In this document: piece by piece, positions 22,499 to 34,065 of the stretch
Numbering within the stretch: position 1 is the stretch's first letter
Layout of the letters: every line of letters begins with the position of its first letter
Assembly: GCF_037042905.1 (NCBI RefSeq)
Contig: NC_087254.1
Coordinates: 23,103,103 to 23,167,102, forward strand
Source of the DNA: Lytechinus pictus
Taxonomy: Eukaryota; Echinodermata; Echinoidea; Temnopleuroida; Toxopneustidae
Length of the DNA: 64,000 bases
Direction of reading: 5' to 3'
Translations under genes and position numbers: made by a program
Notes under the pieces: generated by a model
The model's database searches: none
The model's input: only the letters and a program-made list of their open reading frames with translations
Told to the model about the DNA's origin: nothing

Positions 22499-25400
22499 GT
22501 AATCACAATATTCAAGTAACAATCGACAACGAAAATGAAAATGGCATGTTTAACCGGATATGTCCTTGCTTTGAAGTTTTGAAATTCAGTAAAAGTAGAG
22601 ATATTCATCCTAGGCATTTAGTTTCCAACCCTTTTTTCACTAGCCTACAAAATGTATGCAGATACATTATGTATGACTTCTCCCTAGAAGAGAAAAGTAA
22701 ATATTTATTTCTCTGAAATGTTGCTGGAGTGGAAAATTTTTTCCTTATCGGTTATTGTATGACAAATGCCATATATGTTTACTGAATTGCAAATGTTCCA
22801 TGTCTCGATCGGGACTTTGTAGCAGATGGAGCAATTAAAAAAAGAAAAGACACAGAACAGTAGGCCAACCAAAGGTCACATATAATGAAATTACTGGTTT
22901 ATGTTATAAGTACTTCGTTTTAACCGATCGCACCCGTGACTTTCTGCTAAATGATTTTGACAATTTCAATTCCTAATGTTCAGTTCTTAAAGATGATGGG
23001 GAATGGAAGATGACTCAATTAACTACCTCTAATCAGGCAACCATTACTCACGAAACTACTACTGAAATATCAATCCTAATAACAGGAGAGACTAATGGGA
23101 CTACAACTCCTATTTCGACCCATACCATCATTTCTGGAAAGTGGACTTCTGAAGCAACTGCACCTACGACAGAATCAACAGCAGTTTCTGGAACGGATGT
23201 AACGAAGATGAACTCTGAAGCAACTGCATTTACGACAGAATCAACTGCAGTTCCTGGAACGGACATAACGCAGATGAGCTCTGAAGCAACTGTCCCTGCC
23301 ACAGAATCAACTGCAGTTCTTGGAACAGATGTAACGAGGATGAGCTCTAAAGCAACTGCATTTACGACAGAATCAACTGCAGTTCCTGGAACGGACATAA
23401 CGCAGATGAGCTCTGAAGCAACTGTCCCTGCCACAGAATCAACTGCAGTTCTTGGAACAGATGTAACGAAGACGAGTTTTGAAGCAACTGCACCTACGAC
23501 AGAATCAACTTTAGTTCCTGGAACGGATGTTACGCAGATGAGTTCTGATGGAAAGTCTTCGACAATTGTTACTACGACTGATGAGTACAAAACTTCTCCT
23601 TTGACTTCATTTTTATCTGCAAATACAAGAACCAATCCGACCAGTACAAGTGTCCCCTCCACGGAAAATTCGTCTTCCTTGTCAGGTTGGTAAACAATAA
23701 AGTACATCCTTATTCCTGCTCAATGCTCCTCGGCTGACCTAGTTTTTGTTTCCCATAGTTATGTGACTTTGCGTATATGCTTGCCCCTTTCTTCTGAATA
23801 CAATAAAGATATTTCACTGGTTAAGGTGAATATTCACAATATACAATGCATTGGTTTCATTTTAAAGCTGATAGGGCTTCTACTATTAATCTTAAATTCT
23901 GTAAGGGTAAGGCTCTACCCACTTCTGATGATTTCCTCAAGCCAAACTATGTTTTCCCTGTTCCTTCAGTATTCTCTATACGTTGTCTCATTACGTGTCA
24001 CACTTAACATGCTTAATGCATGAAAAACCAAAGAAAATTTCACACTGAAGTTCTCTCTTGTGGTATGAATTCCGTTGCCACTCTTTTGTCAATCAACATC
24101 TTCAAGAATTTTGACCAAAAATGAAATTTAAATGTCTGATGCCAATAGGAAGTTTAATCTAAGATCACATTAGTTATGGAAAGTTGACTGTTTGAAATGA
24201 TGGTTTAGCGACCATGTAGGCAGTATGGAGAGTAAAGTCAAGTCGTGTGGAACTTACAGATAAACATAATTAGAATAACGTTTTCAGAAAAACACCTTTG
24301 AAAATGAATAATTATTGCGTTAACATTAGTTAATGATTGTTTGAATTTTGTGGTTTATAGTGCTGTGCCCTTCCGACTTCGTCCTCTATGGCCTCAAGTG
24401 TTACCACTTTCCACCTGTTGATAAGGTAACCTCCTACATGAATTACACCCAAGCCAAAGACTACTGTTTCAGCGAGGTATCCACTGGATTGGCCTACATG
24501 TATGCAACACCGTTAACCATCGACAGTCTTGACGAGAATACGTTCTTGGTTGATATTCTCCAAGACGTTGTGGATATCACTGGCAATGATTGGGTTTGGG
24601 TGAACTGTGATCCAAATGAGCGTTTCGACTGCATTCCGGATTCATCGTGGGTTGATCGTGAGTATTTCATTTACAATCATCAAATCGCATCAGAATAGGC
24701 TATACCCAGTTCACACTGTCACAATTGAAACGGTGGTCGTATCAGAACGTATAAGGTCGTAACAGATCTGTCGAGGCAATCGTATTGATCGTAACAAATT
24801 TTGATTGGTTAAAAGAAATTGCGATCAGATACAAAAGGCCAATCGTAGTGTCTTTATTGGATCGTACGACAGTGGGAACGGGGTATTAGGGGTTGGTTTC
24901 GTTGTTGCGTCTGGGACACTGGAGCGATCGAAGCTTGTGCTCAAAAGCAAACCATGTCCTCAGAAAAGTATGCGCTTCTGTGAGCCTTTATAAATGTATG
25001 TATTAATTTAATGAGTTTTATTCCGGGGTTGTCATTTTTTGTTCAAGCAATCTGCTTTTAATGACAATCCTTCTCCTGCAAACTGTAAATGTTAAACTTT
25101 CTTTGTTGGTAGTAGATCTTATTTGTTTAGAATGACATTTTACTTTTGTATTTTTTCCTTTATGATTAATACCAAAATCAATTACCGATATATTATGTTT
25201 GTTACGTAATGAAAATTGTATTGTATACCAATGTTATGAATGCAGAAGAAAAAAATAAATCAAATCAAATCAAATTAATGGTTATTGGGCTAATGAGCTG
25301 GAGGCACACAAGATTTTTATTATTTTTTGAAATACTATGTTTTTATCACAGATTTTGCATGATAATTCTAAAGAATTGAAGAATAGTAAATATCAAATGC

Positions 25401-26261
25401 TGGCTCAATTATTTCGCCATCTCGCATTTCCCCCTCAAAATCCATATTGCATGCCGCATAAAAAATTATAAGCGCCCTCATTAAGCATTAAGCCGTGGTA
25501 TTGGTCTGCATAATGCGTTTTAGTTGCGATTAACCAATCATATTTCTTATGGGGAGTTGCAAGAAATTAAACTTGCGTTCAATTTTAAATAACCAAGCGT
25601 AAGTCCAAACATCAAGCGTTGTGCTTTAAGTTTAGTTGCAATAAGCCATGACACTGGGAAGCGAGGGTGATGGGGGTGCTGCGTGTGTTATTCTTCATAG
25701 GTAGCACCCGGCCTGGAAATCTGGTAGGTGTGCTAAAGAAGAGAAGTGTAACCAAAATGACTTTCATTTTGTAGTGAAAATCTTTCATTTTTCTTATCAA
25801 ATTCCTCGTGATCAAAATGACCCCCATTTTGTAGTGAAAAACCCCCATTTTTTGTTTTTCAAATTTCAACCAGCACCCTCTGTTAAAAACATTCCCAGGG
25901 CAATGCAATAATCGCAAATCAACGAGCAAATTGGCATTTGATATGGAATCGGACATAACGTCTCATTAGCACATCCCCTAGTTGATTCAGTTGATGATAA
26001 GCATTTTTTTTTCATTAAAACCACGTCGTTCCAAAAATATAAATATGATTGGGTGTTATTATTTCAAATGGATTATATTTGTATTTCTCTCTTTTAAAAC
26101 AGAACCTTTGGATAATATCTGCACTATTCTGTCTCTCATCGATGGTCTCTGGTACGGCGTCGACTGCTCGTACTTAGCTTTTGTTGTTTGCCAATTTACT
26201 CCCGATTTTGATTGGTCGAGCAGTTCCCAACCTGAATTTAATTTGGGGATAATAGGCATAG
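22316..26261 (+). CDS. mucin-like protein with C-type lectin-like domain (partial gene model)
   Basis: Four exons (22316-22498, 22984-23685, 24361-24657, 26103-26261) splice in frame, every border in phase 1, giving 447 residues of an incomplete protein. Order: a Cys-containing module (residues 1-65); a Thr/Ser-rich stretch with six 22-residue repeats of the type SEATAPTTESTAVPGTD; then a C-type lectin-like domain starting CPSDFVLYGLKCYHF, with WVWVNCD in the middle and DGLWYGVDCSYLAFVVCQF at the end. Symmetric phase-1 exons are usual in shuffled extracellular modules. The Thr/Ser region would be heavily O-glycosylated, so a surface or secreted recognition protein is likely. The Ca-binding EPN/QPD triplet is not clear (QPLDN occurs), so sugar binding is uncertain. 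The signal peptide and 3' exons are missing. The dense O-glycan region and lectin fold are inference from composition and Cys pattern. Confidence 0.72.
22984..23685 (+). CDS. lectin gene exon: Thr/Ser-rich mucin-like repeats
   Basis: The acceptor TGTTCAG and donor G/GTTGGT give a 702-base exon in phase 1-1. Six 66-base units (23148-23543) encode 22-residue Thr/Ser-rich repeats. Units 2-3 and 4-5 are almost identical, showing a recent 132-base duplication. The flanking residues are also Thr/Ser-rich. A long open frame on the opposite strand is a by-product of the repeat. Confidence 0.75.
24361..24657 (+). CDS. lectin gene exon: first part of C-type lectin-like domain
   Basis: The acceptor is GTTTATAG and the donor C/GTGAGT, in phase 1-1. 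It reads VLCPSDFVLYGLKCYHF, AKDYCFSEV, TPLTIDSLDENTFLVDIL and WVWVNCD, and ends SSWVD. The first Cys pair, the hydrophobic W-rich core and the A...YC helix are typical of long-form C-type lectin-like domains. Confidence 0.82.
24998..25276 (+). mobile_element. retrotransposon 3' tail with (TCAAA)n end
   Basis: AT-rich sequence ends in AATAAATCAAATCAAATCAA, a microsatellite tail as left by CR1/RTE-type LINEs. No coding part is attached. It lies in the lectin-gene intron. Confidence 0.45.
26103..26261 (+). CDS. lectin gene exon: end of C-type lectin-like domain
   Basis: The acceptor is TTTTAAAACAG and the donor G/GTAAATG, in phase 1-1. It reads PLDNICTILSLIDGLWYGVD then CSYLAFVVCQF, the standard C...W...C...FVC close of the lectin fold. 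About 25 residues of acidic/Ser linker ending GIIGIG follow. Joining to the preceding exon restores WVDQPLDNIC. Confidence 0.8.
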
Positions 26262-26394
26262 GTAAATGAAATGTCAAATAATGGAATACATGTAGTAAAA
26301 AATACGTCATTGAATCGGAGTATAGGGGAGTTTTTCATCATTATTTTATATCCATTCACATATTAATCATCATATAATTGTTTCCATATTATTA

Positions 26395-26525
26395 TTTGAT
26401 TTTAGGCCTATTTCATGTTTTATTATTATTTTTATCATTATCATCATTATTATCATTATTATTATTGTTATTATTATTATTATTATTATATGAGTATTTT
26501 AGTAGTAGTAGTAGTAGTAGTAGTT
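26395..26525 (+). repeat. (ATT)n/(AGT)n microsatellite
   Basis: Runs of ATT, with ATC variants, pass into AGT repeats. Confidence 0.9.
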
Positions 26526-26717
26526 CCTGTTTACCAATGTTTCAACGAAGACCTCCCAGCTGTTCTTTGTCATTTTTGACGGGCATTTTCAATACATTTT
26601 TAAATCCGTCGTGTGTCCAAGAGCGAGAACTCCCTCTACGTTTAAAGTCCAAGATTAATTTGTATACTGATCAGTGTTTTGGTCTCATTGATTGAATTGC
26701 TGTATTGCAAGGCTATG

Positions 26718-27374
26718 TTAACCCTAAAAGGACTGGGGGACCTCAACGTTTCGCGCGATATTTCCGAAATGCAAAAGATAGCGCCACAAAATGTTATGAC
26801 TTTCTTTCTTTGAAGTCTCGCGACGCCACATGACTTTTTACGAGACAATGTCATGCCGAAAAATGGCTAGTACAAAGTCTAATGGGAAATGAAATTCATA
26901 AAAGGGTGATTATTTTTGTTCTTTTTGGTCTGCTTAATTGATTTAGGGTTTGATTTAGTTGTCAAATGGTCTGTAATAATTACATTGAAAAACCAATGAA
27001 AAATAAAAGATGAAAAAATAGAGAAATACATAAGGAAAAATTTGGCATTCGCAATTTTTCTTTGTGGAAACCTTTGAATTAGATTACAAAGATGACATCT
27101 GGAAAAAGAAGAAAATTTGAAGTGAAATTGGGTGTTAAATATGCAAACAATGTTTTTCACGAATAAATTTGCATATTTTATTCATAATAAATAAAAAATA
27201 ATTCTTTTCAGGATTTTTTTATACTGGCTTGTAGCCTTTTTATCTGGTAAAAACTGTGCGTGCCAAAGTTCAGCGCGATCGCACGAACGGCGGCCGAGAT
27301 AAGAAGGGGGGGGGGGAGGGCATCATCCCCCCGTCCTCAATACATCTCAAATAGCCCAGTCCTTTTATAGTTAA
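26718..27374. mobile_element. TTAA-flanked MITE, family D
   Basis: TTAA at 26718-26721 and 27371-27374 flanks the ends CCCTAAAAGGACTGGG and CCCAGTCCTTTTATAG. The interior has no gene. A G12 run lies near 27305. A relic of the same right end lies at 2765-2802. Confidence 0.8.
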
Positions 27375-27801
27375 CATGGTTAAACAACTGTTTTCTGTTA
27401 CCTTTTTATTTTTTTAATTGTATTTCTTATCTGTTGAAATTATGCGTAGATAATTAATGACTCTATGATTCCAGATCACTTACAAACATAATCAAAGATT
27501 TTTCTTTAGTATTAAAGTTTTTGCTCTTTCGAATTCATGACATGTTGGATTGTATTAGTGGCAACGTATTCTTATCAAGATTATCTCTGAAAGTGGAGAA
27601 TTTAATTGTCAATATATTATTGTCGTCAAATCTTGATCTGTTAAAGAACAATTCCACTCCAACAAAAAGTTGATTTGAAAAAAAAGAGAAAATTCAACAA
27701 GCATAATGCTGAAAATTTCATCAAAATCGGATGTAAAATAAGAAAGTTATGACATTTTTAAGTTTCGCTTAATTCCACAAAACAGTCATATGCACATACT
27801 C

Positions 27802-28247
27802 CACTGTAAAAAATATTGGGTAAAATTTTAACAAGCATGAGGGTAATTATGTGCCCAACCAATTTGGGGAAGTATTTACCCAATGCGGGAAACGTATTGT
27901 CCAGTAAGGTTAAAAAATAAGCAGCAATTACTTTAGAATGGGCAAAATTTTCATCACACTGGATAATAATAATAATACTAATAATAACGTTTTATTTACC
28001 CAGGGAAACCACTTCCAGCGGTCCCTGCATAAAGTAATATGTTATTATTACCCTTCTCCAATCTAAATGTCTTTGGTATGACTCGGCCAGGGATCTCACC
28101 CACGAAATCCTGTTCGTGAGGGGGACGCTCTTCCACTGAGCCACTATGCCCGGTTAGATAAATAAAAATGTCAAAAAGAAATGCCCAATGTTGGTTGGAC
28201 GCATAATTACCCTCATGGAGCATTTTTACCCAATATTTTTAAGAGTG
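27802..28247. mobile_element. nested element with CACTGTAAAAAATATTGGG ends
   Basis: The left end CACTGTAAAAAATATTGGGT is mirrored by CCCAATATTTTTAAGAGTG, and further in GAGGGTAATTATG by CATAATTACCCTC. It interrupts family C sequence and carries a SINE. No target duplication could be matched. Confidence 0.7.
27964..28153 (-). mobile_element. tRNA-derived SINE
   Basis: On the minus strand it starts CCGGGCATAGTGGCTCAGTG. TAGTGGCTCAGTGG is a good A box and GGGTGAGATCCC a B-box-like sequence about 45 bases later, as in a Pol III promoter. The 3' part ends CCCTGGGTAAATAAAACG followed by (ATT)n. The partial copy at 55431-55520 shares the 3' part. Confidence 0.7.
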
Positions 28248-28693
28248 TACCGGTGGTATAGATGCTATAGGGAACTGATGACATCACTCACTCACTATTT
28301 CTTTTGTATTTTATTATATGAAATATGAAATATTCTAACTTTCTCCGCATTGTCCTGTGAAACAAAGTTTTATTTGTCCCTAAACATGCTGGAATTACCA
28401 TTGTTTAACATTTTATGGTTCACTCAAGTTGGTCCTTATTGTCAAATCTGTAAAAATTGAAATATTGTATACTAGTAATTCAAACAATGGTGAGTGAGGG
28501 ACATCATCGATTCGTTCATTCGCACGTGACTAAATTGTGCATACTTATTTTTTGAAAAATAAGCGAAAATTCAAAATGTCATAACTTTCTTATTTTACAT
28601 CCTATTTGGATAAAAATCTTCAGCATTATGCTTGTCTGATTTTTCTCTATAGATTCAAACCAACTTTTTTTCTGAGGTGGACTTGACCTTTAA

Positions 28694-29174
28694 CTTTAAT
28701 TAGGTAAATATCTTTTGTGGTGAGTTTGTGAATAATTTCTTGTTTATTTTAATCAACACAATAGAAAATGAGTTTACTATAGTATAGTCAAACATTTGGC
28801 ATTATACCGAATAATAAAACTCTGAGCATATACAATAATTTGAATTCATTGGGTCAGGTGCATAAAAAAGTACCAAATGGTTTTGCTTGGCTTATGCTTG
28901 ATTCCGTATGCTAACCAGTGAGCAAATTATGCTTTGCAAATGAGTAACCCACAAGCAATTGCTAACTGTCTTAATGGTCTGAATGCCAACTATATAGATT
29001 TGTCAATTAGAGACAAGTTGAATAGTTTGACACCACTTCTGAGGAAAAGATGTTACATGAGATAACCTTTGCATTCGAGTCCCGCCTTTATTCTGTGAGT
29101 CGTGTTTGCGCCATGAGCGTGACGTTTGCTTTCCGAAGGCGCAAGGAAATGCAGGGCTCTCAACCTAGGATAAC
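28694..29174. other. unique-looking AT-rich spacer
   Basis: No gene or repeat is recognised. Confidence 0.4.
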
Positions 29175-31364
29175 TAAACTCCTCAAAAAAAGTTTGGAAA
29201 TCTGACTTTGATCGATAATCCCTCTTCGGTTTTAGAAAATATCAATAAGTAATTAATATCAATGAATAGAGCATTTATTTTTCTTTAAGATGATACCCTA
29301 CATGATATGATTATGGTTCACATGGAGGTGAAATGTGGGGCAAGGTCAAAATTCAAAAGCTGCAAAATGGCACAATATTGAAAGTCACTGTTCTTTTTTC
29401 CGTGGTGATGAGTGAGTTTCTCAGCGGTTTTGTTTTTACTTTGACCGATAATTCCTCATCGGTTTTAGTAAATATCAATTTGTAATTATTATCAGTTAAT
29501 AGATCATTTAATTTTCTTTAAAATGATACCCAATATGATATGATTATCATTCACATGGAGGTGCAGTGCCTTGAAATTTGGGCAAGGTCAAAATTCAAAA
29601 GTTGCAAAATGACGCAATATTGAAAGTGCACTGTTCTTTTTCCGTGGTGATGAGTGAGTTTTTCAGTAATTTATTTTAATTGTTTTCATGCACCTTAACA
29701 TCAACATTAACATGGAATCAAACACACCTCTGCACAAGCAAAAACATAACAAACGAACATGCATGGGTATTTCAAACAACGACACAAACCATGTTCAGTC
29801 AGTCCGCAAGCAAGATTTATCCAAGTCCTCTCGTGGCTGAATTCATGTCCCTGCAAAATCTCGTGAATTGTGAGACCTTTTTCTCAAAGAATGTAACCAC
29901 TTTCTCCTTGAGTAATATTGATTATTTTTGTACCATGGGCAAGAGTAAATGTTACCCTTTTATATTGGTCATTTCTTTTGAATGAAATATTTTGATAAAT
30001 AAGTGAATTCTTTACCTGAAAAGATGCATCAAACATAATTTTCTTCCTCTGTTTTCACTTGCAAATTGTGCAACATTTTGTGTTTTAGGCACCAACATTA
30101 TTTATATCATCAGAAAGCTCAAACTCTATACTTTCTTACAATGTCACTCTTGATATGTGGCATCTTTTAGATGGGTCAGCAGCCAGTTATTTCCATCAAG
30201 ATGCAAGACGAGATTTCTGAAATTTCTGAGTAACATAAAATCCAGAGTTCTGATTGGCTGAATACTGTTTTAAAAACAAACAGGCGCGGGTAATTTGAAG
30301 AGATTACCACATGGTGAGTGTGACCTTGCAGAGGCCCAGTGTGGGGAACATTGGAATTTGCGTGGGTGTGTGGTCTATGACCAATCAGAGCGCAGTATTC
30401 TTGTTTTTGAGCTGCAAAATGTACTTGGTCTATGAAAAGCTGGCTGCTGACCCATCTAAAATACATCTTCTTATAAAAATTATATCATATTAAAGCTTAG
30501 ATCTTCAGCTTTATCATGATTTAAAAATCATTTGTGCCCAAACAGAAATTAAGTGTGAAAACAACAACTTTTGTTGCATGAAAAAAATATTTTGTTTCAT
30601 GTTTTAGATCAAAAGTTTTTCCTATATTACAACATTCTTTTAAAAATCCAAACACATGACCTAAAAGAATAATTCTTCTTCTTTACAAAGATACCAAAAA
30701 CATGAAATTTTGTCAATATTTAGAGCAGCAATGGCCGAATAAAAAGAGGTGTTTTGGTTCGCACCAAGCTCATTAACTATGCAAAAACCCTCTTGTCATG
30801 AATATCACTTGGATAAAAGAAGCAACTTTTTCAGGGCTTGCGGACTGACTGTGTTATCTCACAGAACCATCACTACAGAAGCAGGGGCTTGGTTTGAATG
30901 GATTTTCATCTCTACTGACACAGACAAAAGAACCATGTTCTGTATTGACCCTTTATGACTATTTCTGCTCGTTTTTCGATTCAGACCTCATCCAACACTT
31001 TTGAACCCTGCTCTTTTCGTGATGACATGATCATAAAAAGCATGGTATCATTTTAAAGATAATTAAATTATCTTTCGAATGATGTAAAATATGCATTGTT
31101 TAAAATTGGGAGTAGGGAGAAATTAATTGCCAAACACAGATTTCCAATCCCTTTTTGCTCGTTTTGCAGCTTTTCAATTCAGACCTCATTCAACACATTT
31201 GAATCCTGCTCTTTTCGTGATGACATGATCATAAAAAGCATGGTATCATTTTAAAGATAATTAAATTATCTTTCGAATGATGTAAAAAATGCATTGTTTA
31301 AAATTGGGAGTAGGGAGAAATTAATTGCCAAACACAGATTTCCAAACTTTTTTTGAGAGGTTTA
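29175..31364. mobile_element. foldback element TAAACTCCTC, copy 2 (interrupted)
   Basis: The same ends as at 8385-9538, again with TA at the borders. It is longer because a 1056-base element is inserted at 29796-30851 and because the right arm has an additional module. Homologous segments align closely over both arms. Confidence 0.82.
29796..30851. mobile_element. 1056-base insertion with 16-base perfect inverted ends
   Basis: CAGTCAGTCCGCAAGC at the left and GCTTGCGGACTGACTG at the right are exact complements, and TGTT is present on both sides (29792-29795, 30852-30855) but once in the empty site at 9016-9019. A second perfect inverted pair, TTAGATGGGTCAGCAGCCAG with its complement, lies at about 30167-30189 and 30439-30461, so the element is a nested foldback. 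No transposase. Confidence 0.85.
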
Positions 31365-31490
31365 GTTGAGAGCGAGACTCCCGTTGATAGACCAGAGTTG
31401 TCAAAACGAGTGACATCAACAGTAATGCATGCAAACTAAACAATATTTTAGAGTGAGATAGGACCAAAAGTTAGTGAGTCTAAAGGCGAC

Positions 31491-31902
31491 CGCACACCTT
31501 ACGATTGGTCTGCGACTCAATTTTGGAATATACTTAGTAGAATTTGATGCTAATATTGAGACTTGGAATATCTTACTGTGTACTGTTCGAAATCATCTTA
31601 CGAACACCTATGTTCAAATCTGTGACTATGATATCATCCTTCTAAGAATGAAAGCAAATTTGATATCTAGTCGTAATGACGTCATAGCAGTCGTACGATT
31701 GGCTACGATTTGAAACTTATTTGGCCTTTACTCCAAAAGAAAGGCTTGCAATCTTTCAAAATGGTTATATTATTCTTTCAATCGATTTTGACCTCAAATA
31801 AAATGATATGTTCCATTCACACATTTTTAGAAAATGAGCAAAATGCGATTTGTTCCAAAATCGGATCGCGAGCAGTCGTAATTAAGGTGTGCGGTGGCCT
31901 TA
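31491..31902. mobile_element. MITE with CCGCACACCTTA ends
   Basis: The ends TAAAGGCGACCGCACACCTT and AAGGTGTGCGGTGGCCTTA are inverted with two mismatches. TCGTACGATT and related words recur inside. No clear target duplication and no transposase. Confidence 0.7.
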
Positions 31903-32805
31903 ACTATCAATGAGTGAGAGTTGGCAGCCAAAGAAAAAGGTTTAAGCACACGCAAAGGGATTATGGATAATACCAAATAAAACAGTACTGTAAGAACATT
32001 TTGCGTAAGCCTAAAGAATTTTCAGATCAGTGACTATTCAATGTCGATCTTTCCTTGATTTAACAAAAAATTCAAATATTTTGCACATCCTGATCCCAAT
32101 CAATTTCAAACACAGATAGATATAAAAGTTATTTAAAAGATTTGACATTTACTTGCTCTTAATGGATATGTAAATCAGGCTTTAATCACGTAATTCAAAG
32201 AGAATTTAAGAGTACTTTTAAAAATTCGAAGAAAAATTACAAAGAATAAATTACACATTAAGTGGTAACTACTGATTCTAAGAATTATTAACATTTTTTT
32301 TACACACGATCTATGGCTTGGGTACCAATTGCTTGTACTTGATGCAATAATAGCTTATATACAATTGCTACAACTTTATATGCATGTGACCCATTGTCTA
32401 TCGTTTTGGTTATGGCCTTGCCTCAGTTTTTTAGTCGCTTTTCCAATTTCATTATGAAATTTGGACGATGTTAAACAGAAACGTACTTTAGTGGATGTAT
32501 TTATTTGTGCACAGCTTCCCCAAACAATGAATATAATTTTGTGCTGAAAATGTCAGGATATAATCTTTGTTTAAGGATATGCAATCAATAGATTTGTAAA
32601 CAGTATATAGCAAAACAACACCAAGAGAGGCACTATAGAGGGGGGCTTACTCCATCATGTTGTTTTGCATCACGGGGTTATTGCAGAATCGATTTGTTTT
32701 ACATTTGTATTGCTGATATCTAGAAGTATATCGGAGATTTATGGTTTATTTTTGGAGGAGATAACAAGGCACTAAATGTTGGATGTTTGGTTAAACACGT
32801 TGCGA
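31903..32805. other. AT-rich spacer
   Basis: No gene or repeat is recognised. Confidence 0.4.
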
Positions 32806-32815
32806 AATCCAGGCC

Positions 32816-33240
32816 CGGGGGGGGGGGGCAGTCAAAATTGCTGGACACACGCGTGACCAAAATTTTCTCAGTTTTGGACGCGGGCCACGTGTGCACTCGT
32901 TAAGGGTACAAAAACACAAATTTTCCTAAAGGGGTAGTTTTGAACGACTGGTCAATGGTCAATCAGAGGGTCAAACGTATTTAGGGTATCTTTTCCAAAT
33001 CTTTTTTAAAAGACTAGCCAAACCTATTTAGCATGTTTTTTCCCAAGCTTTTTCCCTGGGGTCATAATTTGGCGACAACTTGTTTAGGGGCCAAAATGTG
33101 TAAGTATAAAGCCCGCGGAAAACTTGTTTAGGGGGTTATTTTGCACACAGAGAAAAACTCGTTTAGGGGGTGTTTGGAAATAATTTTGTCACGCGTGTGT
33201 ACAGCAATACATTTGACTGCCCCCCCCCCCCCCCCCCCGG
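32816..33240. mobile_element. G-run-ended element with 9-10-base target duplication, copy 1
   Basis: AATCCAGGCC occurs at 32806-32815 and again at 33241-33250. The ends are a G12 run then GCAGTCAAA, and TTTGACTGC then a C18 run; GGACACACGCGTGACC is mirrored by GTCACGCGTGTGTAC. A 9-10-base duplication with simple G/C ends fits Mutator-like elements. No transposase. Confidence 0.75.
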
Positions 33241-33449
33241 AATCCAGGCCGAGTTTCTCCCTACACTGAATTCGAGAGTATAGACTAGAGTTTCACACAT
33301 GGCAGGCAAGCACTGGCATATTCTGTGTAACAAAACTGAGGTGCAGTATTCCATAACTGGACGAATGTAGCCCCATATATACTAATTTCAGATCCGATAG
33401 AGACTTCCCATATGCATATCGCTTCAATCTATTCATTATTTTTCTTCAG

Positions 33450-33609
33450 ATGTTACAATATGAAATGTACAAAGGATAAAAAACGGATAGCGCCTCAAGA
33501 AGCTTATATACGCTTGTCAAGCAAGGGGCTCCCTTTATACAGAGAACAGCAAGAACAAACATATCAACATAACATTATTAAGTTAATTATATCGAACATA
33601 GACACATGA
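33450..33609 (+). CDS. candidate cytoplasmic-tail exon of the lectin gene
   Basis: After a good acceptor (TTTTTCTTCAG) an open stretch of 53 codons reads CYNMKCTKDKKRIAPQEAYI and ends in TGA 33607-33609. It is basic, then polar, and holds YIRL, a YxxΦ sorting-type motif. It would need phase 2, while the last supported lectin exon ends in phase 1, so at least one exon (for example transmembrane) would have to lie between. None was found. It may be chance. Confidence 0.25.
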
Positions 33610-33688
33610 GACATTAATCGTAATGGGAATATTGTACAGTCAATGAAATGAAATGCATACATTGATACAGTATATGTATATGAAATAT

Positions 33689-33768
33689 TCATTTTGATAA
33701 TAATAATAATAATCAAAGATTTGTATAGCGCACATATCTGTCGATGACACTCAAGGCGCACAATAATA
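33689..33768. mobile_element. short repeat fragment with TTTGTATAGCGCAC
   Basis: (AAT)n is followed by AAAGATTTGTATAGCGCACA and CTCAAGGCGCAC, a short 3'-end-like sequence resembling SINE/LINE tails. Assignment is by resemblance only. Confidence 0.4.
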
Positions 33769-33894
33769 TTAACTACTTATATAAAACAGAAATGAAAATT
33801 AATAAGTACACAAAAATGTAATAAGTTGACAAATTGATATGCCATTTGCCCTATCAAAATTTACCGAGGTTTATCAATTTAAGAGTTTCATCTT

Positions 33895-33941
33895 CATGTC
33901 TGAATTATTCATACATCGATGTATTGAATAATTCAGACATG
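33895..33941. repeat. 47-base near-perfect palindrome
   Basis: The arms CATGTCTGAATTATTCAT and TGAATAATTCAGACATG pair around ACATCGATGT, with one extra T in the right half. Confidence 0.8.
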
Positions 33942-34065
33942 CGTGGTTAATTGCATGGAATAATCATAGGTCTATATGTTACAACTAATGAATTTGTGAT
34001 TGGCCATTGGATGTGTTTCCAATATCAGAAAATAGGTTTTAACTCGAGACGCAGTCACTATACAA

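Larger units (their letters stand above)
27641..28693. mobile_element. TTAA-flanked MITE, family C, copy with nested insertions
   Basis: TTAA at 27641-27644 and 28690-28693 flanks AGAACAATTCCACTCC and GAGGTGGACTTGACCT. The interior matches the other family C copies (ATGCTGAAAATTTCATC, GTAAAATAAGAAAGTTATG) except for the insertion at 27802-28247. Confidence 0.75.

Noticed and set aside
23048..23707. 219-codon open frame on the minus strand
   Set aside because: It is the complement of the 66-base mucin repeats; the + strand frame has matching splice sites, phase 1 borders and a lectin domain downstream.
24805..24993. 62-codon open frame in the lectin intron
   Set aside because: No lectin-like motif, no acceptor in the right phase, and it runs into a retrotransposon tail.
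26391..26695. Leu-rich hydrophobic stretch after an acceptor-like TTTTAG, in phase with the last lectin exon
   Set aside because: The leucines come from an (ATT)n microsatellite and no good donor follows, so it is unlikely to be the missing membrane helix.
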